A stretch of DNA of 7,695 nucleotides. It comes from Bacteroidales bacterium UBA3663 (lineage in GTDB: Bacteria; Bacteroidota; Bacteroidia; Bacteroidales; UBA3663). The notes under the pieces are model-generated. The model was not told the DNA's origin and searched no databases. It saw nothing but the letters and a program-made list of their open reading frames with translations. Position numbers and translations under genes: made by a program. The DNA lies in the NCBI GenBank assembly GCA_002373755.1, contig DFJU01000037.1:1-7695 (forward strand), written 5' to 3'. Shown here one piece after another: positions 6,874 through 7,695 of this stretch (within the stretch, counting starts at the first letter, position 1; each line of letters begins with the position of its first letter).

Positions 6874-6903
6874 CAAAAATAAGAATAGTAGTATGGTTTT
6901 CAA
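6874..6903 (-). promoter_or_regulatory. Predicted Bacteroidota promoter of the repeat lipoprotein
   Basis: Read on the minus strand, TTG (6903-6901) is followed after exactly 19 nt by TATTTTTG (6881-6874), a perfect match to the -7 consensus TAnnTTTG. Transcription would begin at about 6866-6870, leaving a leader of roughly 35 nt that ends in an A-rich stretch (CCCCAAAAAC) before the ATG at 6832. There is no Shine-Dalgarno. The region is much more AT-rich than its surroundings. Confidence 0.75.
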
Positions 6904-6950
6904 TTGATTGTCAGTTTTACTACGCGATTTTTCCTTCAATGTCATCTAAA

Positions 6951-6991
6951 CGGAAATGCATCCCCTCACATCAGAGGGAATGCATTTTCCG
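6951..6991 (-). terminator. Terminator hairpin downstream of the EF-G gene
   Basis: CGGAAATGCATCCCCTC (6951-6967) pairs with GAGGGAATGCATTTTCCG (6974-6991) around a six-base loop, with one bulged base. The only imperfect pair (6962/6979) is C/A in plus-strand RNA but a G·U pair in minus-strand RNA. That fits a role in the minus-strand transcript ending 9 nt upstream. Only TTTAG follows, so the U tract is weak. Confidence 0.65.
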
Positions 6992-6999
6992 CTGTGTCA

Positions 7000-7695
7000 T
7001 CATTCCTCCTGCACCTCCTTGGCATGTTGCTCGATGAGTTTCTGCTGGATGTCGGCCGGACAAAGCTCGTAGCTCGAGAACGCCATCTCAAACGACGACG
7101 ACGACTTTGTGCAGGCCGTGAGCGACGGTGCATAGTCGAGCAATCCGGCCAAAGGAACCTTGGCGCTGATCTGCTGTCGGCGGTTCTCGGCATCAAGGCC
7201 GAAGATGATGCCGCGCCGGTTCTGCAGGTCGCTCATCACATCGCCCATAAACTCGTCGGGGGTCTGCACAACGACATCGTAGATAGGCTCAAGCAACTTC
7301 GGCCCGGCCTCGCGGAAGGCCTGGTTGAATGCGCTGCGTGCGGCCAACATGAACGAAAGTTCGTTGGAATCGACCGGATGCATCTTGCCGTCGTTCACCA
7401 CTACGCGGACATCGCGGGCATACGAACCGGTGAGCGGCCCCTGCTCCATGCACTGCTGGATGCCTTTCAGGATGGCCGGCATGAAGCGCGTGTCGATCGC
7501 GCCGCCCACAACCGAGTTGATGAACACGAGCTTGCCGCCCCAAGGCAGGTCGATTTCCTCCTTGCCCTTCATCGTTACGCGATATTCCTTGCCGCCGATG
7601 TTGTACGAAACGGGGTCTTCCATACCTTCGCGGTACGGCTCGATAATGAGATGCACCTCGGCGAACTGGCCGGCACCGCCCGACTGCTTCTTGTG
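7000..7695 (-). CDS. fusA: Elongation factor G paralog (EF-G2-like), domains IV-V, 5' end outside window
   Basis: The frame runs in from the window edge and ends at TGA (7002-7000), giving the last 231 residues. Domain IV begins with KKQSGGAGQFAEV, the EF-G hallmark, and holds GGAIDTRFMPAILKGI and the tip DGKMHPVDSNELSF, where the translocation histidine (residue 106 of the fragment) is kept. Domain V shows LLEPIYDVVVQTPDEFMGDV, NRRGIIFG and AKVPLAGLLDYAPSLTACTK. QGPLTGSYARDVRVVV and the long C-terminal tail (DIQQKLIEQHAKEVQEE) resemble, as I remember them, the second EF-G of Bacteroides rather than the canonical fusA product, so this is probably the paralog that assists ribosome translocation in the cytoplasm. 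The G domain lies outside, so GTPase competence cannot be judged. An apparent GTG start at 7656 is an internal valine codon. Unusually, the segment that normally reads GRAS is KSSSS. Confidence 0.88.
   Translation of the reverse strand, partial: HKKQSGGAGQFAEVHLIIEPYREGMEDPVSYNIGGKEYRVTMKGKEEIDLPWGGKLVFINSVVGGAIDTRFMPAILKGIQQCMEQGPLTGSYARDVRVVVNDGKMHPVDSNELSFMLAARSAFNQAFREAGPKLLEPIYDVVVQTPDEFMGDVMSDLQNRRGIIFGLDAENRRQQISAKVPLAGLLDYAPSLTACTKSSSSFEMAFSSYELCPADIQQKLIEQHAKEVQEE
7093..7104 (-). repeat. Four-copy TCG trinucleotide tract in the EF-G gene
   Basis: On the minus strand TCG is repeated four times and encodes Ser-Ser-Ser-Ser (fragment residues 198-201) in domain V, where EF-G proteins usually carry a Gly-Arg-Ala sequence. 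Confidence 0.8.

Noticed and set aside
6951..6991. Long inverted repeat as a mobile-element end or regulator site
   Set aside because: Its place 9 nt after the EF-G stop, the G·U pair that works only in minus-strand RNA, and the absence of transposase or target duplication make a terminator the simpler reading.
7654..7656. GTG as start of the EF-G fragment
   Set aside because: The frame continues upstream to the window edge with the conserved EF-G sequence KKQSGGAGQFAE, so this codon is internal.

Overview
The window looks like a chromosomal segment of a Bacteroidales bacterium (Prevotella/Bacteroides/Muribaculaceae-like; I cannot name the genus). The evidence is the set of protein families (DUF4861 lipoprotein, TonB C-terminal-domain protein with the Bacteroidota motif pattern, TPR–membrane–HTH regulator ending in GGAKDFD, DUF5119 plus Fibrobacter-type paralogous domain lipoprotein, an EF-G with the Bacteroidota paralog signature). 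Start codons also lack Shine-Dalgarno sequences and have A-rich leaders instead, and two promoters fit the Bacteroidota pattern TTG-N19-TAnnTTTG.

Layout. (1) 1-1415, plus strand: the 3' end of an SDR-family gluconate 5-dehydrogenase/KduD-like gene, then 6 nt later a DUF4861 lipoprotein. Together they form the end of a uronate-catabolism operon closed by a strong intrinsic terminator (1441-1483). (2) 1484-1656: a non-coding regulatory stretch with three copies of TTGGCC, a predicted promoter and a leader hairpin. (3) 1657-3658, plus strand: a two-gene operon coding for a small secreted TonB C-terminal-domain protein and a membrane-anchored TPR/HTH regulator. (4) 3686-3727: a hairpin that can terminate transcription from both sides, between convergent genes. 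(5) 3743-6832, minus strand: a single-gene unit encoding a 1029-residue lipoprotein with a DUF5119-like N-terminus, four tandem copies of a ~132-residue repeat that I do not recognise, and a Fibrobacter succinogenes major paralogous domain at the C-terminus. It has its own near-perfect promoter. (6) 6951-6991: a terminator hairpin for the last gene. (7) 7000-7695, minus strand: domains IV and V of an EF-G paralog, running off the window.

How the genes relate: the first block belongs to breakdown of unsaturated or keto-uronates. The second is a candidate envelope-signalling pair (periplasmic TonB-like domain plus membrane TPR/HTH sensor). The repeat lipoprotein is an orphan, probably exposed on the cell envelope. 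The EF-G paralog is housekeeping or stress translation machinery and has no visible link to the others.

The two items most worth a second look are the undescribed four-copy repeat in the large lipoprotein and a roughly seven- to eight-fold excess of the hexamer TTGGCC (often TTGGCCGATG or TTGGCCATTG). The hexamer occurs in genes in several reading frames and also between genes. No RNA genes, insertion sequences, CRISPR arrays or phage genes were seen.
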